64,000 nt of DNA, taken from NCBI RefSeq assembly GCF_947497935.1, contig NZ_CANMIO010000019.1, positions 1 to 64,000 on the forward strand. The letters run 5' to 3'. This document shows, piece after piece, positions 53,604 through 62,795 of the stretch. How positions within the stretch are numbered: position 1 is the first letter of the stretch; the number at the start of each line of letters is the position of its first letter. This DNA is from an uncultured Shewanella sp. Lineage in GTDB: Bacteria; Pseudomonadota; Gammaproteobacteria; Enterobacterales; Shewanellaceae. Below the pieces are notes generated by a model. That model had not been told where the DNA came from. It did not search any database and saw only the letters and a program-made list of their open reading frames with translations. The position numbers and the translations under genes are program-made.

Positions 53604-54008
53604 TGAACGGCCTCTAACACCATTATAGGGGGCTAAAAAGTATCACTCTGGGTGCCCCCTGAATGACCCAAGTACTAAAGGCAAAAACTGTAGCGCTTTT
53701 TATCTTACGATCATAGCGGTAGTGCAATGATTGATGCACTGTGCACAAATTTAAAACATATGCCGTTAAAAATTAGAAAATCGCGTACCAGAAAGAAGTC
53801 ATAAGCAAACTTAGAGCCAGTGTGAGATAAACGTTTACGGATTAACGATAGTCTAAATACCAACATACTTTTTAATGCATAGCCATGACTAGCGGCCACG
53901 CCACTCCCCAAGCGTCCAACATCAGCCTTGGGGATTTCGACCATTCTACTATGGTAAAACCCTTACGCTCATGTACACTCATAACATACTGACTTGTAGG
54001 ATAAGTTC
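53604..54008. other. Divergent intergenic region
   Basis: 405 bases between the LysR gene and patZ. A 77-codon minus-strand frame (53711-53944) is open but has no ribosome-binding site or family and is not counted. Promoters of both genes should lie here. Nothing else recognised. Confidence 0.45.
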
Positions 54009-56705
54009 ATGAGCCAACGCACCCTTCATACCCTCTTCAAACCTAAATCAGTTGCCATTATTGGCGCCTCAAATCAACCCAAGCGAGCGGGTAATGTGTT
54101 GATGAAAAACCTGCTTTCCGGTGGGTTTTCAGGGCCTATCATGCCGGTGACGCCAAAATATGAAGCCGTGATGGGGGTTTTAGCTTATCCCAACATTCAA
54201 GCCCTGCCACTTATCCCTGATCTAGCCATTATCTGCACCACCGCCAGTAGCGTCCCCGCTATCATCGAAACCTTAGCGCAATTTGGCTGTAAGGTTGCAA
54301 TCGTTATGGCTTCCGGTATGGCCGATGAGCTTGACGAGGAAGGTGTCAGCCTGTTAAGTCAGATGCAGCAATTTGCTGATAGATATGGCATGCGGATCTT
54401 AGGCCCCAATAGTTTGGGGATGATTTTGCCCAACATTGGTTTGAACGCTAGCCTTGCTCACACCAGTGCCCTGCCAGGTAAAATCGCATTCGTGTCGCAG
54501 TCAGCAGCTATCTGCACCACAGTATTGGACTGGGCAAATAACAAAGGCATTGGCTTCTCCTCCTTTATCTCCCTTGGTGATGCTAACGATATTAACTTTG
54601 ATGAGCTTTTGGATTATTTAGGTCGAGACTCCAAAACTGATGCCATTTTGCTCTACATCGACTCGATTAATGAAAAGCGTCACTTCCTGTCTGCGGCGCG
54701 TGCGGCGTCACGTAATAAGCCTATCTTGGTGATTAAATCTGGCCGAAGTATTGAGGGTGGTAATGCCGCTCAGCTACACACTGGCGGTGTGTCTGGTAAC
54801 GATGCAGTTTATGAAGCCGCCTTCAGGCGTGCGGGTATGTTGAGGGTTAACGATCTTATCGAGCTCTTTGCCGCAGTGGAAACCTTAGCGCATTCAAGGC
54901 CTTTGCAAGGCGAGCGGCTTGGGATTATCAGTAATGGTGGTGGCCCTGCAGTTTTGGCATTGGATGAGCTTATTTTGGGCGGAGGCAAGTTACCGCCGCT
55001 GTCCCCCGAAATCTATCAGCGCCTTAATGCATTATTACCTAGAAGTTGGTCTAGGCAGAACCCCGTTGATATCGGCGGTGACTCAGACGCAAACCGTTAT
55101 GCAAAGTCCCTTGAGATCTTAATGGACAGTGACGATCTCGATGCGATTTTAATCTTGCACTCGCCTTCGGCGTTGGGTGAAAGCGTAGGGGTCGCCGAAG
55201 CCATTGCTGAAACTATTGCCAAGCACCCAAATCGGCACAAAATCAATATCCTTACTAACTGGAGCGGCGAAGACTCAGCCTATGAGGCCCGAAAACATTT
55301 CTCAAAGTCTCGCATTCCGACCTATCGCACACCAGAAGGGGCAGTTGGTGCATTTATGCACATGGTTGAGTACCGCCGTAATCAAAAACTACTGCAAGAA
55401 GTCCCCCAGTCTATTCCTGATAACATTCCTGCCGATTCCGCGTTAGCGCGTGAAAAGTTACAGCAGGCGTTAGCGCAAGGTAAAACGGTTTTAGAAACCC
55501 ATGAATCACGTGCGATTTTAAGTGCCTATGGACTTAATACTATTGATACCTGGTTTGCGACAACGGCAGAGCAAGCCGTAGAGTTTGCCAAGCTTGCTGG
55601 TTACCCTATCGCGTTAAAGCTGCAGTCTCCTGATATTCACTACAAGTCTGATATACAAGGTGTAATGCTTAATTTAACGTCTGACTTAGAAGTTGAACAT
55701 GCCGCGAATGCCATGATAGAAAGAGTGATGTCTGTTAATCCTGATGCTCGGATTGAGGGGTTAATCGTTCAGAAAATGGCGCTCACCGCGGGTGCGCAGG
55801 AGATCAGAGTCGCGGTTGCCAATGATCCTGTGTTTGGCCCGGCAATTTTGCTAGGTGAAGGTGGATCCGAATGGGAACCCACAAAAGATGCTGTCGTTGC
55901 CCTGCCCCCACTTAATATGACGCTAGCGCGTTATATGGTGATCCAAGCACTAAAAACTCAAAAACTCAGAGATAGGCATTTGCCACTTGGATTAAATATG
56001 CATGCCCTATGTGTCATGCTGACCCAGATCTCACACTTAATTATTGACTGCCCAGAAATCGCCACTCTCGACCTTAACCCGGTGCTGTGCGCAGGCGAGC
56101 AGATCACCTTACTCGATGTCAATATTGGTCTGCACCAAGAGCCCGTTGATAACGCCTCAAGGTTAGCAATCTCACCTTACCCGAAAGAACTCGAGGAGAT
56201 GGTGACCCTTAAGAATGGTAACAAGGTCATGCTAAGGCCGATTTTGCCTGAAGATGAGCCTAAGCATCTGGCCTTTGACAACTCCCTTTCAGATGAAGAT
56301 AGATACAAGCGCTATTTTGGGGTTCGCTCTAAGATGACCCATGAAGAAATGGCGGTGTTAACTCAAATTGATTACGCCCGGGAGATGGCCTTTATCGCAA
56401 CCGCATTGGGAGAAGATGGTGAGGAAACCACTTTAGGTGCTATTCGAGCCTCAATTGATCCCGATAATACTGAGGCTGAATTTGCGATGGCTGTTCGCAG
56501 TAATTACCAGGGCCAAGGTTTAGGCAAGCTGTTACTGGAGAAATTAGTTCGTTATTACAAGGAAAACGACACCTTAGTGCTCACCGGCTTTACCATGTTT
56601 GAAAATCGCAACATGGCAAGCTTAGCAAAGCGTTTAGGCTTTAGTGTCACCTTCGACATGGAAGAGCGCTTAATTAACATGCATATGGACTTAAAGGGTG
56701 ACTAA
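54009..56705 (+). CDS. patZ: PatZ/Pat-type protein lysine acetyltransferase
   Basis: 898 residues, near the 886 of E. coli PatZ (YfiQ). Domain order: CoA-binding (residues about 8-100, SVAIIGASNQPKRAGNVL), succinyl-CoA ligase-like (FVSQSAAICTTVLDWA, SNGGGPAVLALDEL), ATP-grasp (about 490-700, GYPIALKLQSPDIHYKSD and AVANDPVFGPAILLGEGGSE) and a C-terminal GNAT acetyltransferase (about 730-890, RSNYQGQGLGKLLLEKLV). These enzymes acetylate lysines of acetyl-CoA synthetase and other metabolic enzymes; the N-terminal acyl-CoA synthetase part is usually inactive and regulatory. AGGA precedes the ATG. A terminator follows at 56724-56758. Confidence 0.95.
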   Translation: MSQRTLHTLFKPKSVAIIGASNQPKRAGNVLMKNLLSGGFSGPIMPVTPKYEAVMGVLAYPNIQALPLIPDLAIICTTASSVPAIIETLAQFGCKVAIVMASGMADELDEEGVSLLSQMQQFADRYGMRILGPNSLGMILPNIGLNASLAHTSALPGKIAFVSQSAAICTTVLDWANNKGIGFSSFISLGDANDINFDELLDYLGRDSKTDAILLYIDSINEKRHFLSAARAASRNKPILVIKSGRSIEGGNAAQLHTGGVSGNDAVYEAAFRRAGMLRVNDLIELFAAVETLAHSRPLQGERLGIISNGGGPAVLALDELILGGGKLPPLSPEIYQRLNALLPRSWSRQNPVDIGGDSDANRYAKSLEILMDSDDLDAILILHSPSALGESVGVAEAIAETIAKHPNRHKINILTNWSGEDSAYEARKHFSKSRIPTYRTPEGAVGAFMHMVEYRRNQKLLQEVPQSIPDNIPADSALAREKLQQALAQGKTVLETHESRAILSAYGLNTIDTWFATTAEQAVEFAKLAGYPIALKLQSPDIHYKSDIQGVMLNLTSDLEVEHAANAMIERVMSVNPDARIEGLIVQKMALTAGAQEIRVAVANDPVFGPAILLGEGGSEWEPTKDAVVALPPLNMTLARYMVIQALKTQKLRDRHLPLGLNMHALCVMLTQISHLIIDCPEIATLDLNPVLCAGEQITLLDVNIGLHQEPVDNASRLAISPYPKELEEMVTLKNGNKVMLRPILPEDEPKHLAFDNSLSDEDRYKRYFGVRSKMTHEEMAVLTQIDYAREMAFIATALGEDGEETTLGAIRASIDPDNTEAEFAMAVRSNYQGQGLGKLLLEKLVRYYKENDTLVLTGFTMFENRNMASLAKRLGFSVTFDMEERLINMHMDLKGD

Positions 56706-56723
56706 GCTCTTTTAAGCGGAATG

Positions 56724-56760
56724 AAAGCCATTAAGATCTATACTTAATGGCTTTTATTTT
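56724..56760 (+). terminator. Rho-independent terminator
   Basis: AAAGCCATTAAG / CTTAATGGCTTT stem (56724-56735 with 56743-56754) followed by TTATTTT, 20 bases past the patZ stop. It lies between convergent genes and may serve both. Confidence 0.88.
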
Positions 56761-56811
56761 GAAATGAGTGTTGAAATGAGTACTCAACACAGTGAACCAA
56801 CTTCCCCTTAA

Positions 56812-57864
56812 CTATAACGGTGTTTCGGTAACCCTTTCACCAATAACACAGTTACGCCCTGAAGACTTGGCCCGATATAAGGCCTCATCGGCGCGAATAA
56901 AGTAGCTGTCTTTATCATCGCTCGCCTTAAGTGAGGCCACGCCCACCGAGACAGTCACATTCCCAAGGGGTAACTTCTTCTCTTTACCTATGGTTAAATT
57001 ACGACCGGCAATCTTACTACGGATATTCTCGGCAACTTTATGAGCATCTTGATGTGAAGTATTTGGAAGCAAGATAACAAATTCCTCGCCGCCGTAACGA
57101 GCCACGAAATCATCCCCCTTCACGGCATTTTTAAGTGCCTGAGCCACATAAGAGAGCACCTTGTCACCAATTAAATGCCCATGAATATCATTGAATTTCT
57201 TAAAGTAATCTATATCGACGACCAACAAGCTACTTTCAAAATTAGAATGGTTAAAGTTATCGATGTGGCTTATCAATTCTTGATCAAATGCTCGGCGATT
57301 ATTGAGTGATGTCAGTTGATCTGTCATCACCACAGAACGAAGCTCTACCATCTCAGTTTTTAGCGCGTCGACCTCTTCACTCATGCTAGTGAGGCTCTTG
57401 TCCATCTCACTATTCGCATTAATGATCTCATCGAGCTCAGAGGTGATGCCGTCGACTAAATCCTGTAATACAGCAGGTTCTGGATCGCCCTTAAGAGCCG
57501 AATCAAATTCCGTTAGCGACTCAGAAAAGCGTGATGTCCCCTTGCTCATACTCGCTATCTTAGCCAACAAGCTATTGATAAGCTGATGAGTTTCTATTTG
57601 GACATTTTCGATGACTTCCGGTGAGTGTACCTGGATATAGGTCTTATACAGATCTTCACTCATGGTTGGAGTAAAGGCTAGGTTGTTGGCTAACAAACCA
57701 TCTATCGCACGCTTAAGATCGAGATTAACCCCCTTATAGTATTCATACCAAACGGCATAATTTTCAGGGGTGACAGGAATATTTAATTCTGACATTTTTG
57801 GTACAGCATGACGCAGTATTTTTGCCGACAACTCTGTTTCAGACAAATGTTGTGCCATATCCAT
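56812..57864 (-). CDS. Diguanylate cyclase (GGDEF protein)
   Basis: 350 residues, cytoplasmic. The N-terminal 160 residues are helical and coiled coil (PVTPENYAVWYEYYKGVN; SELDEIINANSEMDKSLTSM), and the C-terminal GGDEF domain (about 180-340) has the active-site RYGGEEFVILLP and DIDYFKKFNDIHGHLIGD. The catalytic residues for cyclic-di-GMP synthesis are intact. The inhibitory I-site, normally RxxD five residues before GGEEF, reads KGDD, so product inhibition may be weaker. No sensor domain was named. It is monocistronic. Confidence 0.93.
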   Translation of the reverse strand: MDMAQHLSETELSAKILRHAVPKMSELNIPVTPENYAVWYEYYKGVNLDLKRAIDGLLANNLAFTPTMSEDLYKTYIQVHSPEVIENVQIETHQLINSLLAKIASMSKGTSRFSESLTEFDSALKGDPEPAVLQDLVDGITSELDEIINANSEMDKSLTSMSEEVDALKTEMVELRSVVMTDQLTSLNNRRAFDQELISHIDNFNHSNFESSLLVVDIDYFKKFNDIHGHLIGDKVLSYVAQALKNAVKGDDFVARYGGEEFVILLPNTSHQDAHKVAENIRSKIAGRNLTIGKEKKLPLGNVTVSVGVASLKASDDKDSYFIRADEALYRAKSSGRNCVIGERVTETPL

Positions 57865-57911
57865 AAATTGAAGCCTCTCGATCGATATCCATAACTATCA
57901 ATACATTAAAC

Positions 57912-57940
57912 AAAAAAAGGAGTCTTGCCACCCCTTTTTA
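57912..57940 (-). terminator. Terminator, probably that of eptA
   Basis: AAAAAGG / CCTTTTT stem around a 12-base loop. On the minus strand it ends in a run of seven T. It lies beyond the 164-base element at 57958-58121, which separates it from the eptA stop codon at 58131. Confidence 0.6.
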
Positions 57941-57957
57941 AATAATTTTATTGATTA

Positions 57958-58121
57958 ATACCAATCAGTATAAGCAGTTGATCTACTCAGAACGTTTTTT
58001 GGCAACTAATTCAAGGCAAATAACTGAAAGAATGGTTATTCCCTTGTGAAGCTATTTAACGCAGAAGTAGGCAGCCAAAAACGCTCCTGAATGGCGACCA
58101 AATCTTTCTACTGATTGGTAT
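57958..58121. mobile_element. MITE-like inverted-repeat element, copy 2, uninterrupted
   Basis: 164 bases with ends ATACCAATCAGTATAA and its near complement CTGATTGGTAT. In reverse complement it matches copy 1 (16728-17056) along its length apart from that copy's 165-base insert. It has no coding capacity. It sits immediately after the eptA stop codon. Confidence 0.88.
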
Positions 58122-58130
58122 AAGGAGTAT

Positions 58131-59750
58131 TTATGTCCTACAACCCAAAAATATGTCGCTATTCGGGCGATAAATACTGGTTTTCACATTCATCAAGCCA
58201 AGCAAGCTATCGAACAGGTTATCATGAGAAAAACCTCCCTTTGCCGCTTCTTTACTTAAGCAGGTTAAATCCAAACGATTTTGCTCAGCAAATCCACTCG
58301 ATATCCAAGCTAATAAAGGCACCTTTATCTGCTCACCCGGCGCGAACGAATAAGGCGTTCCATGAAGATACATGCCATGTTCTCCTAATGACTCACCGTG
58401 ATCTGAGATATAAAGCATTGCGGTATCAAATTGCTCACTCTCGCCCTGTAACTTATTGACCACCTGAGACACAATATAATCTGTGTACAAAATGGTATTG
58501 TCATAAGTGTTAACCAACTCCTCATGAGTACAGTTTTGAATATCACTGCGCTGACAGTCAGGTACAAAACGGCGGTGCTGCTCAGGGTAACGCAGATAGT
58601 ATGTCGGCCCATGGGAGCCAATAATATGCAGCACCAACAGAGTATCTTTACGCTCGATCGTTTTAAGGCGTTTATCCAGTTCATTTATTAAGACTTGGTC
58701 ATAGCAGAATTCGCCGTTGCATAATTTGGGATCGCTGTTATGGTCGATCACTAAGTGCTCTACGTTCTGACAAACCCCTTTACAGCCACTGTCATTATCG
58801 AGCCATTCGAGTTGAATGCCGGCATGATCCAGTACATCAATGACATTATCTTGTGCCATTTCACGACGAGAATCGTAATTGTTATGATCCATCCTTGAAA
58901 ACATGCAGGGTAAAGATACTGCGGTTGCGGTGCCACAAGAATAAGTATCCTGAAATGCGATTATGTCTTGTTTTTTGGTATAAGCATTCGTTGGTTTGTC
59001 ATAGCCGTAATAACTATAGTTAGCCGCTCTTGCTGTTTCACCGACCACCAGCACCACTAAGTTAGGTTTCGTTTTTTCTGTGGTATTTTTTGCATCTAAA
59101 CCAAGCTTTGTATACTCAAGTGGTTTTTGAAGATAGTTCAGTTCAATATACTTGACGGCAGAACCAATAAAATAGGTCGGGATTATATAACGCTTAATGA
59201 TGTCGTTATTACGGCCAAAAGAGACATAGTTTTGATAGTAAAACAAACCGATCACCACTATGCCTGCTAACATAGACAGCATGAACAAAACCTTATGAAG
59301 TAACTCCTTGGAAAAGGGTTTGTACTCAATATTGGCCTTATATATCAGTAAGGAGGGGAGCACTCCCGTTACTGCGAAATTTAGAACGGAGGCCCAATTG
59401 AGATAGGTCGTCGCTTCAGATTGATTAGTCTGAACAGTGTTTTCAATCATGCCGTAGTCAAATACCACTCCATATTGAAAAGCGGCAAAAAATACGCTCG
59501 ATGATATCAATGTCAGCAGGATAAAGAATGGCTTTGCCAGATACTTCACGCTAAAAACACTAAATATGAAAGACAGTGCAAATAGCAGAAACAAAGGCAT
59601 GGTCGCAATAAATACCATGTTCACATCGGCTTGCTTATCTACGCCCTGTTTGATGATTTGAAAAAGCGGAATATTAAGTACGCAAACATAATAAATCGCA
59701 AGAATGAAGGTGAATTGAATACTGTTTAAGTTTTTAAGACGTGATAACAC
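58131..59750 (-). CDS. eptA: Lipid A phosphoethanolamine transferase EptA
   Basis: 539 residues. Five N-terminal membrane helices (to about residue 190) and a periplasmic sulfatase-fold domain with metal site VVGETARA (E238), catalytic Thr276 in SCGTATAVSLPCMFSRM, ISDHGESLGEHGMYLHG, and several cysteine pairs (NDSGCKGVC, CNGEFC). It transfers phosphoethanolamine to lipid A, lowering binding of polymyxins. From memory the sequence resembles the MCR-4 group, whose origin is in Shewanella, but no alignment was run. The start is GTG 59750. The 3' side is interrupted by a 164-base repeat element before its probable terminator. No two-component pair such as PmrAB lies nearby. Confidence 0.93.
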   Translation of the reverse strand: MLSRLKNLNSIQFTFILAIYYVCVLNIPLFQIIKQGVDKQADVNMVFIATMPLFLLFALSFIFSVFSVKYLAKPFFILLTLISSSVFFAAFQYGVVFDYGMIENTVQTNQSEATTYLNWASVLNFAVTGVLPSLLIYKANIEYKPFSKELLHKVLFMLSMLAGIVVIGLFYYQNYVSFGRNNDIIKRYIIPTYFIGSAVKYIELNYLQKPLEYTKLGLDAKNTTEKTKPNLVVLVVGETARAANYSYYGYDKPTNAYTKKQDIIAFQDTYSCGTATAVSLPCMFSRMDHNNYDSRREMAQDNVIDVLDHAGIQLEWLDNDSGCKGVCQNVEHLVIDHNSDPKLCNGEFCYDQVLINELDKRLKTIERKDTLLVLHIIGSHGPTYYLRYPEQHRRFVPDCQRSDIQNCTHEELVNTYDNTILYTDYIVSQVVNKLQGESEQFDTAMLYISDHGESLGEHGMYLHGTPYSFAPGEQIKVPLLAWISSGFAEQNRLDLTCLSKEAAKGGFSHDNLFDSLLGLMNVKTSIYRPNSDIFLGCRT

Positions 59751-60102
59751 TTGGTTTACTCACTCAGTTCTGTACTTATTTAGGTTCAATAAGCTGACTA
59801 ACTAGCCTAGGTCATTAAGGCCTTAAGTTGCACCGCAACACAAAGGCTAAAATGCTGCTAGAAGGACGGAACCTACATTTTCGCAAAAAATGTATCATTT
59901 GTAACGTTATAAAAAGAGACTCAAGAAGAGATGATTATATTAACAGCGATTTTGACTGCGTTAGAATTTGTTAGTTCGAACCTGAGAGGCGGGCTCATGG
60001 CTAAGCTCATTATTAGTCTAACCATGAAAAGGAATAGAAATTAAATCAATTTTTCAACAAGATAATGAGAGTAATCTTATTTGCTCTACCCTCTGTCTAG
60101 CA
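59751..60102. other. Intergenic, no gene seen
   Basis: 352 bases between the MarR gene stop and the eptA start. It holds the eptA promoter, not resolved by eye. No repeat or frame of note. Confidence 0.45.
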
Positions 60103-60522
60103 CTAAAACTCACGGTTGATCCGTTCGAAAAAGTCTAGTAACTGAGAACGTTCTTTATCGGTAAATTTGGCGGTTAAATCTTGAGTCAGCTGAACATGAA
60201 GTTTGTCATGTTCTTCAAACATCACTCGGCCACTATCTGTCAGTTCCACTAAAATAGAGCGCCTATCACTAGCATGGGGCGTACGAATAACTAAGCCTGC
60301 ATCGACCATTTTATCGACTTGAACTGTCAATGTACCAGTAGTAATCCCGATTTTTTGCGCTAACTCTTTCATTCGCATTGGGCCATTAAGCCCCAAAATC
60401 TCGACTGTATGCACCTGAGGCAGACTAAAGCCTTTATCTTTAACAACGGCCATCTCCCAAGACGACAACTTCTCATAAAACTCGATTATCGCATGATTTA
60501 AATTATCGTCTTGGTTTGTCAT
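60103..60522 (-). CDS. MarR-family transcriptional regulator
   Basis: 139 residues with the MarR winged helix: NGPMRMKELAQKIGITTGTLT (recognition region), VQVDKMVDAGLVIRTPHASDRR with the conserved DRR wing, and ILVELTDSGR. Dimerisation helices lie at both ends. It follows the CDF transporter gene by 26 bases in the same direction and has AGGA nine bases before the ATG, so the two form an operon. It may respond to the metal exported by the transporter or to another ligand; the sequence does not show metal ligands. Confidence 0.9.
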   Translation of the reverse strand: MTNQDDNLNHAIIEFYEKLSSWEMAVVKDKGFSLPQVHTVEILGLNGPMRMKELAQKIGITTGTLTVQVDKMVDAGLVIRTPHASDRRSILVELTDSGRVMFEEHDKLHVQLTQDLTAKFTDKERSQLLDFFERINREF

Positions 60523-60548
60523 TAAATAAGTTCCTAGTCTGTATAGGC

Positions 60549-61577
60549 TTATTGTGCCTGAGTAACAGGATTCACTTCAATAGTGACATGAGACAAGCGC
60601 TCAAAATTTGCTAGTTTCTCTTTGAAATAGCCTGCATCTTTAGTACTTTCAGCACACAAAACCATACTGCCGGCATAGTGATTAGCGCTTATCTTCCACA
60701 CATGAAGATCAAGTAACTGTGCTTTTTCTTTCTCTAATGTCTGCTTTATCTTATCAAGGTAGGCCTGTTCGATACTCGCATCTAATAATATCGGCCCTGT
60801 TTGTTTGAGTAATCCCCATGCCCAACGACTAATGATCAGCGCCCCCACTATGCCCATTACGGGATCTAGCCAGTTTAGGCCAAAGTATTTACCCATCAAT
60901 AAGGCGCCAATGGCTAATAGTGAGGTTAATGCATCGGCCAGCACATGAAAATATGCGGCACGTAAATTATGATCGTGACCATGATGCTGGTTATCTTGGT
61001 TACTGTGCTGGTGTTCATGGTTCTGGTGGCTGTGACTATCGGAATGATCGTGACTATGTTCATAACTATGATCGTGGCTGTGACTGTGCGTATGCTCATG
61101 ACTGTGTTCGTGACCGTGCGAATGGCTATGATGATCTTTTAATAGAAAAACACTCACCACATTAACCACAAGACCGATAATCGCCACTAGAATGGCCTGA
61201 TTGAAATAGATCTCATGAGGGTTAAAGATTCTGACACTCGACTCAGCCAACATGATAAGTGCGACTAATCCCAAGGCGATAGCACTGGTATACCCTCCGA
61301 GTACGCTCACCTTGCCAGTTCCATACGAAAACTCTGGCGAATTTGCATGTTTTCGAGCATATCGATAAGCAAAAAGAGTGATCAGGAACGCTGCAGCGTG
61401 TGTTCCCATATGCCAACCATCGGCGAGTAATGCCATAGAGCCATAGATAGTACCAGCAATGATCTCGGCCAACATGGTTACTATTGTCAGCACTAAGACA
61501 TAAGCAGTATTACGCTCCCCCGAACTATTTTGCGTTGAAAACCCCTGCTTATAACCACAATTCTCGCCCTTAACCAT
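60549..61577 (-). CDS. Cation diffusion facilitator, Zn2+ exporter-like
   Basis: About 342 residues. Six-helix CDF transporter with ADGWHMGTHAAAFLI (helix 2 metal site H-D type) and VLADALTSLLAI (helix 5). Between helices 4 and 5 is a long histidine-rich loop (about residues 152-206, HDHSYEHSHDHSDSHSHQ and similar), as in ZitB/CzcD zinc exporters. The C-terminal cytoplasmic domain (LLDLHVWKISANHYAGSMVL) is present. ATG 61577 (MVKGENC) has GGGG seven bases upstream; an earlier in-frame ATG at 61589 has no such site. Substrate is probably Zn2+, with Co2+ or Cd2+ possible. Confidence 0.93.
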   Translation of the reverse strand: MVKGENCGYKQGFSTQNSSGERNTAYVLVLTIVTMLAEIIAGTIYGSMALLADGWHMGTHAAAFLITLFAYRYARKHANSPEFSYGTGKVSVLGGYTSAIALGLVALIMLAESSVRIFNPHEIYFNQAILVAIIGLVVNVVSVFLLKDHHSHSHGHEHSHEHTHSHSHDHSYEHSHDHSDSHSHQNHEHQHSNQDNQHHGHDHNLRAAYFHVLADALTSLLAIGALLMGKYFGLNWLDPVMGIVGALIISRWAWGLLKQTGPILLDASIEQAYLDKIKQTLEKEKAQLLDLHVWKISANHYAGSMVLCAESTKDAGYFKEKLANFERLSHVTIEVNPVTQAQ

Positions 61578-62129
61578 AAATAACCCCATTAATATTTTGG
61601 TTTAATATTTGATCTTAAAATGTTTATAACGTTTATATTTTCTAGTCATTCAAAGCCGTTTAAACAACACTGCGAGTTAACAGGTCTTGGCCCTTACATA
61701 GCTTAAAAGCGACAAACTTGATAAAACTTTAGTTTCAAAGCCATATCGCTCAAATGAGAATAACCAGAAGCGCATTTAGTTTGATATTAATATAATTTGA
61801 TAAAAAGATAGTTTGACTATCAAAGCAATATTGCGACTTTTAGATGACAAATACAAGGATAAAGAGAAATTATGTGATCTCGATGTGGCTGTTAGTGGAC
61901 TGTTGAACGATGAGTCGATGGCGAACTTTACGCCGCGTATAGTGTCCTAGAAAAGTAAAACTAGATTTTACTTGTAAGATATTGCAAGATTATCCCATTG
62001 TTAATAAAGGTTATTTTTATTTTATAATAATTAATTTAATGATTTTTGGTTTTTAATAACCCTTTTTCGAAATACCAACGTTTATAGAGGTATTGAACAC
62101 AAGCACTACCTTTTTATTTTGGAGAATTT
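61578..62129. other. Divergent region between CDF operon and ecotin
   Basis: 552 bases. It contains palindrome GATAGTTTGACTATC at 61807-61821, a possible regulator site, amid TTTGAT-rich sequence. Plus-strand codons at 61813-61950 read as a 45-residue frame (IKAILRLLDDKYKDKEKLCD and on) with no ribosome-binding site, perhaps a gene fragment. Sequence from 61980 to 62110 is A+T-rich and should carry the ecotin promoter. Confidence 0.4.
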
Positions 62130-62699
62130 ATGACTTTATTCACTGCTGCAAACAAGACCTTTACTCGTACACTTTTAGCTTCTTCTTTAATTCTTTCGGC
62201 TTTTTCATTCAACGCAAGTGCGACTAGCCCTGCACATCCATCTGGATTGAACCAAAATATGATCAGCGCGCAAATGTATACAGTGGCAAATTACAGTGTG
62301 ACCAAAGAAACTAAAATGTACCCAGCACCGCAATCAGGCCAAGTGCAGCATATATTAACTCTGCCTAAGCTTGATAATGAAGCGGACTACATGGTTGAAA
62401 TCCAAATCGGTCAAACGAAAATGGTCGACTGCAATAATCACGGCTTATCGGGTGAACTTAAACAACACACTGTAAAGGGATGGGGTTATAACTACTACCA
62501 AGTAGACAGCATTAGCGAAGGTCCAAGCACTATGATGGCCTGCTTCGAACAGACTAAAACGGAGAAGTTCTTACCTATTGCTGATGATCTAATGCTTAAA
62601 TACGACAGCCGTTTACCAAAGGTATTCTACCTACCTGAAAACTCTCAGGTGCGTTACCGCGTTTGGAAAGTAGAATCAGCATTTAGCTACGCAGGTTAA
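62130..62699 (+). CDS. eco: Ecotin, periplasmic serine protease inhibitor
   Basis: 189 residues against 162 in E. coli. Signal peptide (LLASSLILSAFSFNASA), then an N-terminal extension and the ecotin fold: EIQIGQTKMVDCNNHGLSGEL, KGWGYNYYQVDSI, the reactive-site loop PSTMMACFE with the conserved P1 Met and the disulfide partners C137 region and VDC, and C-terminal LPKVFYLPENSQVRYRVWK. It forms a dimer that binds two trypsin-fold proteases and is thought to guard against external proteases. GGAG is six bases before the ATG. It is monocistronic and followed by a terminator. Confidence 0.95.
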   Translation: MTLFTAANKTFTRTLLASSLILSAFSFNASATSPAHPSGLNQNMISAQMYTVANYSVTKETKMYPAPQSGQVQHILTLPKLDNEADYMVEIQIGQTKMVDCNNHGLSGELKQHTVKGWGYNYYQVDSISEGPSTMMACFEQTKTEKFLPIADDLMLKYDSRLPKVFYLPENSQVRYRVWKVESAFSYAG

Positions 62700-62710
62700 G
62701 TCGCCTAATA

Positions 62711-62737
62711 ATCAACTTCTTATACTAATTGGTATAA
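62711..62737. repeat. Solo end of the inverted-repeat element
   Basis: ATCAACTTCTTATACTAATTGGTAT matches the right end of copy 1 (about 17032-17056) with one difference. The rest of the element is absent, so this is a remnant or a one-ended capture. Confidence 0.7.
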
Positions 62738-62752
62738 CACCTTATTAGACAT

Positions 62753-62783
62753 AAAAAAAGCTACCCTAGGGTAGCTTTTTTAT
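62753..62783 (+). terminator. Bidirectional rho-independent terminator
   Basis: AAAAAAAGCTACCC / GGGTAGCTTTTTT stem with CTAG-like centre, between the convergent eco and eda genes. Confidence 0.9.
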
Positions 62784-62795
62784 TTGGTGTATGAC

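Noticed and set aside
53711..53944. 77-codon minus-strand frame between lysR and patZ
   Set aside because: No Shine-Dalgarno, no signal or domain, composition like non-coding sequence; not counted without conservation data.
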